From Amphiplicatus metriothermophilus (GTDB taxonomy: Bacteria > Pseudomonadota > Alphaproteobacteria > Caulobacterales > Parvularculaceae), in assembly GCF_900199215.1 (NCBI RefSeq), contig NZ_FZQA01000001.1, forward strand, positions 124,001 through 188,000: 64,000 nucleotides of DNA, in the 5' to 3' direction. Positions 42,080-50,762 of the stretch are shown here, piece after piece. How positions within the stretch are numbered: the first letter of the stretch is position 1; each line of letters starts with the position of its first letter. The translations under genes and the position numbers were made by a program. Under the pieces are notes generated by a model, which saw only the letters and a list, made by a program, of their open reading frames with translations, did not search any database and had not been told where the DNA came from.

Positions 42080-43075
42080 ATGAACCTTCAGCCCGACATT
42101 TCGCCTGTCCCGGCCGGAGCGCCCGCGCGCGCCGGCGCCAGACGCGAATGCGCCATCGTCGCGCGCGGTCTCAAAAAGACCTACGCCGCGACGAAAAAAT
42201 CCCCCGCCAAGGAGGCGCTCAAAGGGATCGATCTCGAAATCCCGCGCGGGTCGATCTTCGGCCTTCTGGGGCCCAACGGCGCGGGCAAGTCGACCTTCAT
42301 CAACATTCTCGCCGGCCTGGTGAACAAGACCGAAGGCTCGGTGTCGGTCTGGGGCTTCGACATCGACCGCAACCCGCGCCAGGCGCGCGCCTCCATCGGC
42401 GTCGTGCCGCAGGAAATCAACGTCGACGTCTTCTTCACGCCCAAGGAGGCGCTCGAAATCCAGGCGGGGCTCTTCGGCGTGCCGAAAGCCGAGCGGCGCA
42501 CGATGGAGATCCTTCGCACGCTGGGCCTCGAAGACAAGGCCGACGCATATGTGCGGATGCTGTCCGGCGGAATGAAGCGGCGCCTGCTGGTCGCGAAGGC
42601 GATGGTGCACGCCCCGCCGATTCTGGTTCTCGACGAACCTACGGCCGGGGTCGACATCGAGTTGCGCCGCCAGCTGTGGGATCATGTGCTGGAGCTGCAT
42701 GAAAGCGGCGTCACCATCGTTCTGACTACGCACTATCTCGAAGAGGCGCAGGAGCTGTGCGACCGCATCGCCATCATCCATAACGGCGATGTCGTCGCCT
42801 GCGAGCCGACGGACAAGCTTATCGCCTCGCTCGACCGCAAGACGCTGATGGTCACGCCCCTGGCCCCCCCGGCCGCCGCGCCGGATCTCGCGCCGTTCGA
42901 GGCCGAGCTCAAGCCCGACGGGCGGCTCGCCATTCCCTATCGCCCAAGCAAGGCGCAGGTGGCGGAAATTCTTGAGCGCCTTTCCGCCGCCGGCGTGCGC
43001 GTTCGCGATCTTTCCACGGTCGAGGCCGATCTCGAGGACGTGTTCCTGGAGCTCACCTACAATTCCGGACGCTGA
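42080..43075 (+). CDS. ABC transporter ATP-binding protein, no adjacent permease
   Basis: 331 residues: Walker A GPNGAGKSTFIN, signature LSGGMKRRLL, Walker B LVLDEPTAGVD and switch His in TTHYLEEAQEL. The layout resembles YadG/CcmA-type ATPases, which pair with a one-domain ABC-2 permease, but none follows here: the next gene is a convergent acyltransferase. The nearest permease (40197) already has its own ATPase. It may serve a permease encoded elsewhere. Confidence 0.87.
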   Translation: MNLQPDISPVPAGAPARAGARRECAIVARGLKKTYAATKKSPAKEALKGIDLEIPRGSIFGLLGPNGAGKSTFINILAGLVNKTEGSVSVWGFDIDRNPRQARASIGVVPQEINVDVFFTPKEALEIQAGLFGVPKAERRTMEILRTLGLEDKADAYVRMLSGGMKRRLLVAKAMVHAPPILVLDEPTAGVDIELRRQLWDHVLELHESGVTIVLTTHYLEEAQELCDRIAIIHNGDVVACEPTDKLIASLDRKTLMVTPLAPPAAAPDLAPFEAELKPDGRLAIPYRPSKAQVAEILERLSAAGVRVRDLSTVEADLEDVFLELTYNSGR

Positions 43076-43093
43076 GAAGATCGCACGCCACGA

Positions 43094-44014
43094 TTAGCCC
43101 GCAATCGAATCGCATGACGGAAGCGGCCGCCATGGCAGGCCGGCTCTTATGCGGCGAAACGCATGCTCGCGCAGCGCTGCGGTCACTTCGTGGGGATCGC
43201 CTTTAAGCGCTTCGGGCGGGATCGCCGGACCGAAAGCGATGTCGAAGCGCTTGCCGCGCTTGTTCAGAAGCTCGTTGAACAAGGTGATATCGCGCAGCTC
43301 CGTGCTCAGCTTCCAGAACCAGTAATAGAGCCATGAATTGCGCGCCTTCACGTCGGCGGGCACCACAGGACAGCGGTATTTCCGCGCGAAGATCGCGACT
43401 GAAGGCTGCCAGGGCTGCTCCTGCAGCGCGCGTGTTTCGTCCATATAGGCGATGCGCCCGGAGGCGAAGAGAACGACGCAGGCGCCGCTCTCGAAAGCCC
43501 TCATCGCGCTTTCGAGGGTTTCGCGCGAGCGCGCCCGCGTGCGCTTCGCCTCCACCCACTCTACGGGAATGAGCGTTTCGGCGAGACGCGGCGCCACGCG
43601 GATGGCGTCACGATTGGCGAAGAAGATGACGTCCTGGCGCACCTGTTTGAGCGCGTCGTACATCGCGACGCCGTCGGCGATCCCGGTCGGATGGGTCGAG
43701 GCGATGATGACCCCGCCGCGTCGGGGCACGTGTTCAAGTCCGCTCACAGCGACGTCAAGCGACAAAATCCCGCTTACATGACCGAGCACGCCGCGACCTG
43801 ACAGAGGCGCGATCGCGTCGGCCATGCGCGCCGCCTCCTTCTTGCGCAGCAGCGGATACAGGATCGCGCGGTAAAGCGGCCACAGGCGGGAACGGACGAG
43901 CGTCGTCGCACGCTCTTCGATCAGCGTCTCGACAATGTGCTTGTCGCCATCGTTTCCCGACGAGACGTCGCCGTCTCTCGCTGGGGCGCCGACCGACTGA
44001 TCCGCCTGCGCCAT
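43094..44014 (-). CDS. PlsC/LPLAT-family 1-acylglycerol-phosphate acyltransferase-like protein
   Basis: 306 residues. The catalytic region is ASTHPTGIADG (His and Asp separated by five residues, as in the hemolysin/ornithine-lipid type rather than the HxxxxD of PlsC), and the second motif is FASGRIAYMDE in place of FPEGTRS. It probably acylates a lyso-lipid. The ATG at 44014 has GGAGGG five bases upstream. It is divergent from the Sel1/prolyl hydroxylase gene. Confidence 0.78.
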   Translation of the reverse strand: MAQADQSVGAPARDGDVSSGNDGDKHIVETLIEERATTLVRSRLWPLYRAILYPLLRKKEAARMADAIAPLSGRGVLGHVSGILSLDVAVSGLEHVPRRGGVIIASTHPTGIADGVAMYDALKQVRQDVIFFANRDAIRVAPRLAETLIPVEWVEAKRTRARSRETLESAMRAFESGACVVLFASGRIAYMDETRALQEQPWQPSVAIFARKYRCPVVPADVKARNSWLYYWFWKLSTELRDITLFNELLNKRGKRFDIAFGPAIPPEALKGDPHEVTAALREHAFRRIRAGLPWRPLPSCDSIAG

Positions 44015-44091
44015 AGTCCCTCCGGTTTTTCGCCCGGCACGCCGGCGGGCGTCTGTCTTTAAGTCGCGTCCTGATGCTATCAAATTCCTCC

Positions 44092-45357
44092 ATGAACGAG
44101 ATTAACGCCTTGAGGGCCCGGGCGAACGCCGGCGACGCCGCGGCGCAATATCGGCTCGCCGCCATGCTCGCGCAGGCCGGCGATGCCGCCAGCGCGAAGG
44201 AATGGCTCGAGAAGGCCGCCGCCTCGGGCCATCCAGGCGCCATCTACACGCGGGCGACCGAGCTGCTGTCCGGTCCGCCGGCGCATATGGCGCCCGTTCG
44301 CGCCGCGGACATGCTTCGGGAAGCGGTCGAGAAGGGCGGGCTCGGCGCGGCCCGCCAGCTCGCGGCGCTGAAAACGCTCGGCCTCGGCGCAGCGACGGAT
44401 CGGAGGGGCGCCCGCGCGCTCCTCGCGAAGGCCGCGGCGGGGGGCCATCCCGCCGCGATGCGGGAGGCGGCCGCACTGGCGATTATGGCTGGACGGGATG
44501 CGGCGGCGGCCGACATCCTGCTCCGGACCGCGGCGCTGAAAGGCGACTGGATCGCGGCGGTCCTCGCCTTGCGCCGGGGCGGAATCTTCACCGACGCCGA
44601 AGCGCAGAGCGCGTTGTCGCAACTGCGCCAGGCCGGCGCGCCGCTTCTCGACCGACACGGGCCGCCCGCAGCGACGGCGACGCAACCGCGCGCCTTGAGG
44701 GAAAACGAAATCGCAGCGCTTCTGGAGAAAAACGACGCGCCTGCGCCGTCGCGGAAAGTCCTGCGCGAAACCGCGCCGCGGCTCGTCGCTTACGAGAAGG
44801 CGCTGACGCCTCTTGAGTGCGATTATGTCATTTGCGCCGCCGCGCCGCTATTGACGCCGTCGGCGGTCGTCGATCCCAGGGCCGCCGGCGCGCGCCAGGA
44901 ATCGTTTCGCACTTCCGACGGCTGCGCCATCGGCGTGGTCGATCTCGACCTCGTGCTCTTTGCGATCTGGGAAAAGCTCTGCGACGCGGTCGGCGCGCTT
45001 ACGCCCAATTCCGAGCTCATGGGCGTGCTGCGTTATCGCCCGGGCCAGGAATACAGGCCCCATCACGACTATCTGCCCGAAGACGAGAAAGACTATTCAG
45101 AAGTGCGCCGCGCCGGTCAGCGCGCCCATACCCTGCTCGTCTATCTCAATGACGGCTTCGCAGGCGGCGAGACGATATTTCCGAGACTCGGACTTTCGTT
45201 CCGCGGGCGCGCGGGCGACGCGCTGTATTTTCAGAACACAGATGAAACGGGCGTTCCTATAGAAGACAGCCAGCACGCTGGAGCCGCCGTCTCCGCCGGC
45301 GAGAAATGGATGCTGACTCTGTGGATCCGCCAGCGTCGTTTCTGGTTCTGGAAATAG
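44092..45357 (+). CDS. Sel1-repeat protein with C-terminal prolyl 4-hydroxylase-type dioxygenase domain
   Basis: 421 residues. Residues about 1-185 are helical Sel1-like repeats (AAAQYRLAAMLAQAGD, GARALLAKAAAGGHPAAM). Residues about 230-415 are a 2-oxoglutarate/Fe(II) oxygenase: iron ligands His324 and Asp326 in RPHHDYL and His395 in SQHAGAA, with Lys405 in GEKWML for 2-oxoglutarate. The domain is of P4Hc type, hydroxylating a proline or other residue of a protein. The repeats probably hold the substrate or a partner. It converges with rph at a 1-bp gap. Confidence 0.87.
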   Translation: MNEINALRARANAGDAAAQYRLAAMLAQAGDAASAKEWLEKAAASGHPGAIYTRATELLSGPPAHMAPVRAADMLREAVEKGGLGAARQLAALKTLGLGAATDRRGARALLAKAAAGGHPAAMREAAALAIMAGRDAAAADILLRTAALKGDWIAAVLALRRGGIFTDAEAQSALSQLRQAGAPLLDRHGPPAATATQPRALRENEIAALLEKNDAPAPSRKVLRETAPRLVAYEKALTPLECDYVICAAAPLLTPSAVVDPRAAGARQESFRTSDGCAIGVVDLDLVLFAIWEKLCDAVGALTPNSELMGVLRYRPGQEYRPHHDYLPEDEKDYSEVRRAGQRAHTLLVYLNDGFAGGETIFPRLGLSFRGRAGDALYFQNTDETGVPIEDSQHAGAAVSAGEKWMLTLWIRQRRFWFWK

Positions 45358-45358
45358 T

Positions 45359-46069
45359 CTATTCGAACGCCGCCTTCTGGCGCGCGGCGAGCCCGGCGCA
45401 GCCCTCCTTGGCCAGCGACAGAAGCGCAGCGAACTGCTCGTCGGAGAACGGCGCTCCTTCCGCCGTCGCCTGAATCTCGACGAGTCCGCCGCGGCCGGTG
45501 ATGACGAAATTCGCATCCGTCTGCGCCGTCGAATCCTCTGCATAATCGAGATCGAGCGCCGGCGCGCCGTTTACGATGCCGCAGGAGACCGCGCTCACCG
45601 AATCAACGACCGGATTGGCGGCGATCACCCCGTCGCGAACAGCCCATCGGCAGCAATCCTCGAGCGCCACCCAGGCGCCTGTAACCGCGGCGGTGCGCGT
45701 GCCGCCGTCGGCCTGAAGCACGTCGCAATCGATCAGGATCTGGCGCTCCCCGAGGGCTTTGAGATCGACGACGGCGCGCAGGGAACGCCCTATGAGGCGC
45801 TGGATCTCCTGGGAGCGGCCGGACTGGCCGGCCTTGGCCTCCCGCTTCATCCTTTGATGGGTCGAGCGCGGCAGCATGCCGTATTCGGCCGTGACCCAGC
45901 CGCGGCCCTGCCCGCGCAGCCAAGGCGGCGTCGTCTCGTCCCACGTGGCGGTGCAAAGCACGTGGGTGTCGCCGAACTTCACGAGACAGGAGCCTTCGGC
46001 GTGGCGGGCGACGCCGCGCTCGAGGCTGACGGCGCGCATTTCGTTGAAGGAGCGGCCGGAGGGGCGCAT
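45359..46069 (-). CDS. rph: ribonuclease PH
   Basis: 236-residue phosphorolytic 3'-5' exoribonuclease that trims tRNA 3' ends. [32 protein letters not shown] (with the conserved Arg residues) and the [18 protein letters not shown] phosphate-binding region are all present. It is the usual neighbour of hrcA-grpE in alphaproteobacteria; here a hypothetical membrane-protein gene lies between them. Confidence 0.96.
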   Translation of the reverse strand: MRPSGRSFNEMRAVSLERGVARHAEGSCLVKFGDTHVLCTATWDETTPPWLRGQGRGWVTAEYGMLPRSTHQRMKREAKAGQSGRSQEIQRLIGRSLRAVVDLKALGERQILIDCDVLQADGGTRTAAVTGAWVALEDCCRWAVRDGVIAANPVVDSVSAVSCGIVNGAPALDLDYAEDSTAQTDANFVITGRGGLVEIQATAEGAPFSDEQFAALLSLAKEGCAGLAARQKAAFE

Positions 46070-46230
46070 GAGACGATCCTGAGTTGAGAGGGGCCGGACG
46101 TTCCGGAGCCAGTCTCGTGCCTACCCCTCGCATCCGCGCTTGTCGAGACGGACCGAACACGGAGGCGTTTCACAAGCCTCGCCTCGGCTGCTAGGATCGA
46201 AGTGGGGGTAGAAAGGTCGGGGGAAGACGC

Positions 46231-47250
46231 ATGTCCTTGCGCGCCGCCGTCGCCGCGCTTGTCTGTCTGGCGCTTCTGGTCCTGGCCGCTCGCCTGATTG
46301 CGGGATTCCACGATGGCGGGCTCGCCGATCTTCTGACCATCCTCGCTTTCGCCGGCGGTTCTATCTGGTGCGCTCTGGCCGCCTGGACGGCGATTCCGGC
46401 CGCTTTCCTGACGATCATCGCCGCCTTCGCAGCGTTTGCGGATTCGCAAGACGAGGAAGAGCCCCGCCGCAGAGGCGGTTCGGTCGGCGCGGCCGCCTTT
46501 TTCTTCCTGCTCGCTGTCGGGCTGATCTGGCTCGCCTTCGCCTGCGCAAACCGGACGGCGGAAGCGGCCGCCCCGCCGCCGGCCGCGATCGTCGAACCCG
46601 AACCTGCGTCTGAGCCCGAACCCGAACCGCCCCCGCCCGAAGACGAGCCCGAGCCTGAACCGGAACCCGTCGCAGCGCCGTCCCCGCCTGCGCCCACGCC
46701 CGAGGTCTTCGCCGCGCCGGTCTATTGGGAATACATGTATCCGCTGATCCTTGACGGCGACTACCGGCGCTCGCCGAGCATGATCACCCGGCTCGACAGG
46801 CTTTTTCCCCTTGACGATCCAGACGGGGAGACGCGGGCGCTGCTGTGCGGCAAGGCCTGGGTCGCGATCGCCGGCGCGGCCTCGCAGGAAGGGCCGCGGG
46901 CGCGTAACGAACGTCGCGCCCGCCTGCGCGCCGAGCTCGCGCTCGCCGCCGCCGGTCGGTGGCTCGATGCGCATGCGGCGGAAGACTGCCCCAGGCCGGC
47001 GCTTGTCGGCCTCGATCTGGGCCAGCACGCTGCGACCGTGGAAGCGCCCCGCATGGATGGAACGGACACCGCCTGGCAGCGCCAGATCCTGATCGTGACC
47101 CGCATGGCCGCGGCGGAGGAAATGACCGGCGCGGACAAGGCTCTCGAGGAAGTCCGCGCCTTCTATGACGATCCGCAAGGCCGGGCCGCCCTGTTGGCGG
47201 GGCGCGTCTACTCCCGCCCGGCTCATATCTTCGCGCCTGACGCCCGGTAA
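46231..47250 (+). CDS. hypothetical membrane-anchored protein with Pro-Glu spacer
   Basis: 339 residues. Three hydrophobic helices occupy about residues 3-85 (AAVAALVCLALLVLAARLIA and two more), then an acidic Pro/Glu repeat (about 115-155, EPEPASEPEPEP pattern) and a soluble, mainly helical domain to the end (RRSPSMITRLDRLFPLDDPD). The spacer recalls the periplasm-spanning region of TonB, but there is no TonB C-domain. A Gly/Ala-rich ribosome site (GGGGGAAG) precedes the ATG. It is not recognised; it lies between rph (divergent) and hrcA. Confidence 0.72.
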   Translation: MSLRAAVAALVCLALLVLAARLIAGFHDGGLADLLTILAFAGGSIWCALAAWTAIPAAFLTIIAAFAAFADSQDEEEPRRRGGSVGAAAFFFLLAVGLIWLAFACANRTAEAAAPPPAAIVEPEPASEPEPEPPPPEDEPEPEPEPVAAPSPPAPTPEVFAAPVYWEYMYPLILDGDYRRSPSMITRLDRLFPLDDPDGETRALLCGKAWVAIAGAASQEGPRARNERRARLRAELALAAAGRWLDAHAAEDCPRPALVGLDLGQHAATVEAPRMDGTDTAWQRQILIVTRMAAAEEMTGADKALEEVRAFYDDPQGRAALLAGRVYSRPAHIFAPDAR

Positions 47251-47328
47251 TCCGAACGCCTCTCTTCCGCCCGATAACTTGCGCAGCGTCGTTCAATCCA
47301 TACATAAATCACGATAAAAGTCGCCGCC

Positions 47329-48357
47329 ATGAGCGCTCTCAACGAACTGGATGCGCGAGCTCGCGAGATTTTTCGCGATCTCGTGGAAGAATATTTGCGC
47401 ACCGGCGAGCCGGTGGGCTCGCGCACGCTTAGCCAATCCTCCGGGTTGGGGCTGTCTGCCGCGACCATCCGCAACGTGATGGCCGATCTGACCGATCTCG
47501 GCCTTCTCCATGCCCCCCATATTTCAGCCGGACGGCTGCCGACCGAGCGGGGCCTTCGACTGTTCGTGGATAGCTTGATGCAGGTCAGCGATCTCACGGA
47601 AGAGGACCGTCGCGAGATCGATTCCGGCCCGGTCGGCGCGGAAGGCGACACGGTGCTCGAGAAGGCCGCGGCGAAGCTTTCGGGCCTCACTCATACGGCG
47701 AGTCTGGTGCTCGCGCCCAAGACCGAAGCGCCGCTGCGCCATATCGAATTCGTTTCGATCTCGCCCGGTCAGGCGCTCGTCATTCTCGTCTTCGAGGACG
47801 GCCGGGTCGAGAACCGCATTATCACGCTGCCCGACGGCCTGCCCGGCTCGGCGCTGATCTACGCCGGCAACTATTTGTCGGAGCGGCTGCGCGGGCGCAC
47901 CATCAGCGAGACCCGCGAAGAGATTCTGCGTGAGATCGAGAACCACCAGGCCGCGCTCGACGCCCTCACATCCAGGCTCGTTCAGGAAGGCGTCGCCGAA
48001 ATCGCCGGCGGCGAGCGCTCCTCGCTGATCGTGCGCGGACGCGCCAATCTGCTTGACGACGCCTCCCAGGAAGACCTTGAGCGCGTGCGCATGCTGTTCG
48101 ATGACCTCGAACGCAAGCGCGACGTGATCGACCTTATCAACGCCGCCCGCGACGGCGAAGGGGTGAAAATCTTTATCGGCTCGGAAAACCGGCTTTTCTC
48201 GCTCTCGGGTTCCTCGGTGATCGTCGCGCCTTACCGCGACCAGAACCGGCGCATCGTGGGCGTTCTCGGCGTGATCGGCCCGACGCGACTCAACTACGCC
48301 CGGGTCATTCCCATCGTGGACTACACCGCCGAGGTCGTCTCGCGCCTGTTGAAATGA
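47329..48357 (+). CDS. hrcA: heat-inducible transcription repressor HrcA
   Basis: 342 residues with an N-terminal winged helix (EYLRTGEPVGSRTLSQ, LSAATIRNVMADLTDLGLL) and the C-terminal GAF-like domain ending GVIGPTRLNYARVIPIVDYTAEVV. It represses groESL/dnaK-type operons through CIRCE elements. No CIRCE (TTAGCACTC-N9-GAGTGCTAA) is seen upstream, so its own gene does not appear autoregulated by that element. grpE follows 42 bp downstream. Confidence 0.96.
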   Translation: MSALNELDARAREIFRDLVEEYLRTGEPVGSRTLSQSSGLGLSAATIRNVMADLTDLGLLHAPHISAGRLPTERGLRLFVDSLMQVSDLTEEDRREIDSGPVGAEGDTVLEKAAAKLSGLTHTASLVLAPKTEAPLRHIEFVSISPGQALVILVFEDGRVENRIITLPDGLPGSALIYAGNYLSERLRGRTISETREEILREIENHQAALDALTSRLVQEGVAEIAGGERSSLIVRGRANLLDDASQEDLERVRMLFDDLERKRDVIDLINAARDGEGVKIFIGSENRLFSLSGSSVIVAPYRDQNRRIVGVLGVIGPTRLNYARVIPIVDYTAEVVSRLLK

Positions 48358-48399
48358 CGCCCCCTCGCGCGTACATGCGGGCCGACCTCAGGTTGAAAG

Positions 48400-49050
48400 A
48401 TGGATATTTCGAAAACCATGACAGGCGATAAGGATTATCCGCCGAACGAAGGCCAGCGCCCCGGCGAGCCCGTAGAGGAAACGGCGTCGCAGGGCGCGTC
48501 CCCGAACGGCGCCGGCGAGCCGACCGAAGCGGCGGCCGAAGACCCTGAGACGCTGCGCAACGCCCTCGCAGAGCTGAACGACAAGGTGCTTCGGCTCGCC
48601 GCCGAGCTTGAGAATACGCGCCGCCGGGCCGAGCGGGAAAAGGCCGACATCGCGCGCTACGCCATCGCCGGCTTCGCGCGGGATTTGCTGACCGTGGCGG
48701 ACAATTTCGAGCGCGCGCTCGCCGCTGCGCCGTCTGCGGACGACGCCGTGCCGGCCGAAGCGTTCGCGGCCTTTCTCGAAGGGCTCAAGATGACTGATCG
48801 GGAGCTTATCGCAACGTTCGAACGGCATGGCGTGCGGCGCATCAATCCCAAGGGCGAGAAATTCGACCCGCATCTGCATCAGGCCGTCGCGCAAGCGCCG
48901 GGCGAAACGCCGGCGGGCCATGTGCTCGACGTCGCCCAGCCAGGCTTCGTGATCGGCGACCGCGTGCTGCGCGCGGCCATGGTCGTGGTCTCGACAGGGG
49001 CGGGCGAAAACGGCGCCGACGGCGAGTCTGCGGCTTCTTGCGGCGCATAA
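48400..49050 (+). CDS. grpE: nucleotide exchange factor GrpE
   Basis: 216 residues; a disordered acidic N-terminus (about 1-50), a long helix (LRNALAELNDKVLRLAAELENTRRRAER) and the C-terminal beta domain with the signature PKGEKFDPHLHQAV. It releases ADP from DnaK. The start at 48400 (MDISKTMTGD) may be replaced by 48418. It forms the usual hrcA-grpE operon. A minus-strand DUF2061 frame runs through its last 170 bases. Confidence 0.95.
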   Translation: MDISKTMTGDKDYPPNEGQRPGEPVEETASQGASPNGAGEPTEAAAEDPETLRNALAELNDKVLRLAAELENTRRRAEREKADIARYAIAGFARDLLTVADNFERALAAAPSADDAVPAEAFAAFLEGLKMTDRELIATFERHGVRRINPKGEKFDPHLHQAVAQAPGETPAGHVLDVAQPGFVIGDRVLRAAMVVVSTGAGENGADGESAASCGA

Positions 49051-49259
49051 GCCTGAACGCCCCTCGCTTGGCGGGAGCGCGCTTCAAGACGCGTCCAGAG
49101 GCGCTCATGCAGATTATAGAAGGCGGTTTGGATGAGGGGTTCGATCAATCCCACGCCCATCGCGGCGACCCAACTTCCGGTGACGGCGAAAGTCACCGCG
49201 ACCGCGACAAGAAAATGCATGATCCCGTAGGTCAGCGTTTTTGAGCTGGCGAAAGCCAT
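48879..49259 (-). CDS. DUF2061 family small membrane protein with extended C-terminus
   Basis: 126 residues. Residues 1-65 match DUF2061: SKTLTYGIMHFLVAVAVTFAV, then SWVAAMGVGLIEPLIQTAFYNLHERLW, a two-helix domain normally found in proteins of about 60-80 residues. The remaining about 56 residues (from about VQAYAPQEA) are simply the antisense of the 3' end of grpE and look non-homologous, as if the original stop was lost. Transcribed away from the Crp-like gene side. An AT-rich upstream stretch (about 49315-49348) is a likely promoter region. Confidence 0.68.
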   Translation of the reverse strand: MAFASSKTLTYGIMHFLVAVAVTFAVTGSWVAAMGVGLIEPLIQTAFYNLHERLWTRLEARSRQARGVQAYAPQEAADSPSAPFSPAPVETTTMAARSTRSPITKPGWATSSTWPAGVSPGACATA

Positions 49260-49369
49260 GGCGTTTTTCCTCCGGGGTCTCCCTCCGCAGATCTGGCGGA
49301 ATGGAACCTTGTCATCAATATATGATAATAATTATTAATTGCAATAACTGAGCCGCGCCCATCAGGCCC

Positions 49370-49395
49370 GCCGCATCACGAACGCGTGATGCGGC
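49370..49395. terminator. perfect 11-bp hairpin downstream of the Crp/Fnr gene
   Basis: GCCGCATCACG (49370-49380) and CGTGATGCGGC (49385-49395) form a perfect stem with loop AACG. It lies 31 bp beyond the Crp-like stop codon on the minus strand. There is no U-tract in that direction, so it could be a Rho-aided terminator, an mRNA-stabilising hairpin or an operator dyad for the DUF2061 gene just downstream. Confidence 0.4.
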
Positions 49396-49425
49396 GTCTT
49401 GTGATACGCCCAAGCCGGTCAGCGA

Positions 49426-50151
49426 TCAGCTCGCCAGACGGTTCAATTCAGCGATGTCGTCAATGATGAGCCCCGGATAATCGCGGCGCGCCACGCCTTC
49501 CTGAATGAGCAGGGCGATCGCGCCGGCGGTTGCGGCCTCGTCCGCCCCGGCCTTTTCGGCAAGCTCGCGATGGCGGGGCATGCGCGGAATGCGCCAGAGG
49601 CCGCTCACTGCGTCGCGCTCCACATATTCAAGAAGCGCCGCAAAGACCCGTCGCTCCGGCGCGCTGTCCTGAACGGGGCCTGCTTGGGCGGTCGCAGCGA
49701 GCGCGCGGGCGAAATACAGCATGAGATTGCGCGTGAGCGAGGGGCGCTGCGCGACCACGGCGCGAAAGCCGGCCGCGTCGATAGCCACGACGGTCGAGTC
49801 GATCTCGGCCGTGAGGGTCAAATGCCGCCCGCCGGCGGCGGTCTCCTCGCCGACGACGGCTTCGGCCAAACCGAAGAACTCCCCCGCCGGAAGCTCGTCG
49901 ATCAGAAGCGCCCCCGATTCAGGATCGGCGGAAGCCGCTTTCAGCCTGCCGGATTTCACCAGAAAAAATTCGTCCCCGTCATATTGGCCGAGAGAAAATA
50001 CGGCTTCGCCCGCATTATAGAAACGGGCTTGCGAGATCTCGGCGACGGCTTTTACGACGGCCGGAGGCAGATCGGCGAAAGGCGACGCCGCCGCCAATGC
50101 GGCGGCGAGATCCTCGCCCTGAGAAGATGAAGGCAACGGCGTAGCCGACAT
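49426..50151 (-). CDS. Crp/Fnr family transcriptional regulator
   Basis: 241 residues: a cyclic-nucleotide-binding beta-roll at about 20-145 (FYNAGEAVFSLGQYDGDEFFLVKSGR, ELPAGEFFGLAEAVVGE), a long dimer helix, and a C-terminal winged helix with the recognition-helix-like RELAEKAGADEAATAGAIALL. No N-terminal FNR cysteine cluster. The phosphate-binding GE-x-RS-type cassette of cAMP binders is not clear (FFGLAEAVVGEET), so the ligand is uncertain. Upstream is the secretin N-domain gene, divergent across 154 bp. Confidence 0.85.
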   Translation of the reverse strand: MSATPLPSSSQGEDLAAALAAASPFADLPPAVVKAVAEISQARFYNAGEAVFSLGQYDGDEFFLVKSGRLKAASADPESGALLIDELPAGEFFGLAEAVVGEETAAGGRHLTLTAEIDSTVVAIDAAGFRAVVAQRPSLTRNLMLYFARALAATAQAGPVQDSAPERRVFAALLEYVERDAVSGLWRIPRMPRHRELAEKAGADEAATAGAIALLIQEGVARRDYPGLIIDDIAELNRLAS

Positions 50152-50245
50152 GGCGCGCTCTCCAGCGCCTTACTATGCGCCCGTGCAGCTTAAAGTCCGG
50201 TAAAAGGTAAAATTGCGACGATGCGGAGGGTTTCTCGACCCTGCG

Positions 50246-50260
50246 TTAAGCCTTCATTGA
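50246..50260 (+). promoter_or_regulatory. CtrA-like box upstream of secretin N-domain gene
   Basis: TTAAGCCTTCATTGA matches TTAA-N7-TTAA at 7 of 8 positions, 45 bp upstream of the start at 50306. A pilus-related gene downstream makes the match more interesting, but a single imperfect box is weak evidence. Confidence 0.3.
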
Positions 50261-50305
50261 CCCGCGGGCGCTAGCGTGAGGCCGCAGAATACAGGATCGC
50301 CGCTC

Positions 50306-50737
50306 ATGCGCACGCTCATCGCCGCCGCCGCCATTTTGTGTCTGGCTGTCGCTCCCGCGCGCGCCGGACAGATCTGGCTCACCATGGATCAGGTTCGCCC
50401 CTACGAGATCGAGCGCCCAGCCGGCCAGATCGTCGTCGGAAACCCGGAAATCGCCGACGTGACCGTACACGACAAAAAGCGCATCTTTCTGTTCGGCAAG
50501 GCGCCGGGTCTGACGAACATGATCATTTTCGATGAAAAGGGCGAAGCGATCGAAACGCTCGTCATCCGCGTTCGTTCTAATACGAGCGGCATGCTGACTT
50601 TCCATCGCGGCGCGCAGCGCACGACCTACAACTGCACGACGGAATGCGACGCGACCATTACGGTCGGCGACGGAAACGAATCGTTCACGCAGGTCGCCAG
50701 CCAGGTCGCCCAAAAGCAGCAAGGCGGCAATCAATAA
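50306..50737 (+). CDS. stand-alone pilus assembly protein N-terminal domain (secretin N-domain)
   Basis: 143 residues: signal peptide MRTLIAAAAILCLAVAPARA, then a domain equivalent to the first domain of CpaC (YEIERPAGQIVVGNPEIADVTVHDKKRIFLFGKAPGLTNMIIFD pattern; compare VLPLNKAAIVELPHSAADVLVS and LLGKAVGLANAFFFDAQG in CpaC at 25084-26571). There is no secretin channel domain. Two cysteines (CTTEC) near residue 110 could form a disulfide. The start at 50306 is supported by the signal peptide. Probably a periplasmic Tad-pilus accessory, encoded 24 kb from the main locus. Confidence 0.85.
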   Translation: MRTLIAAAAILCLAVAPARAGQIWLTMDQVRPYEIERPAGQIVVGNPEIADVTVHDKKRIFLFGKAPGLTNMIIFDEKGEAIETLVIRVRSNTSGMLTFHRGAQRTTYNCTTECDATITVGDGNESFTQVASQVAQKQQGGNQ

Positions 50738-50762
50738 GCGCGTTCGAGAGAACGGCGCGTCT

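Noticed and set aside
47251-47328. CIRCE element upstream of hrcA
   Set aside because: No TTAGCACTC-N9-GAGTGCTAA or near match is present in this interval.
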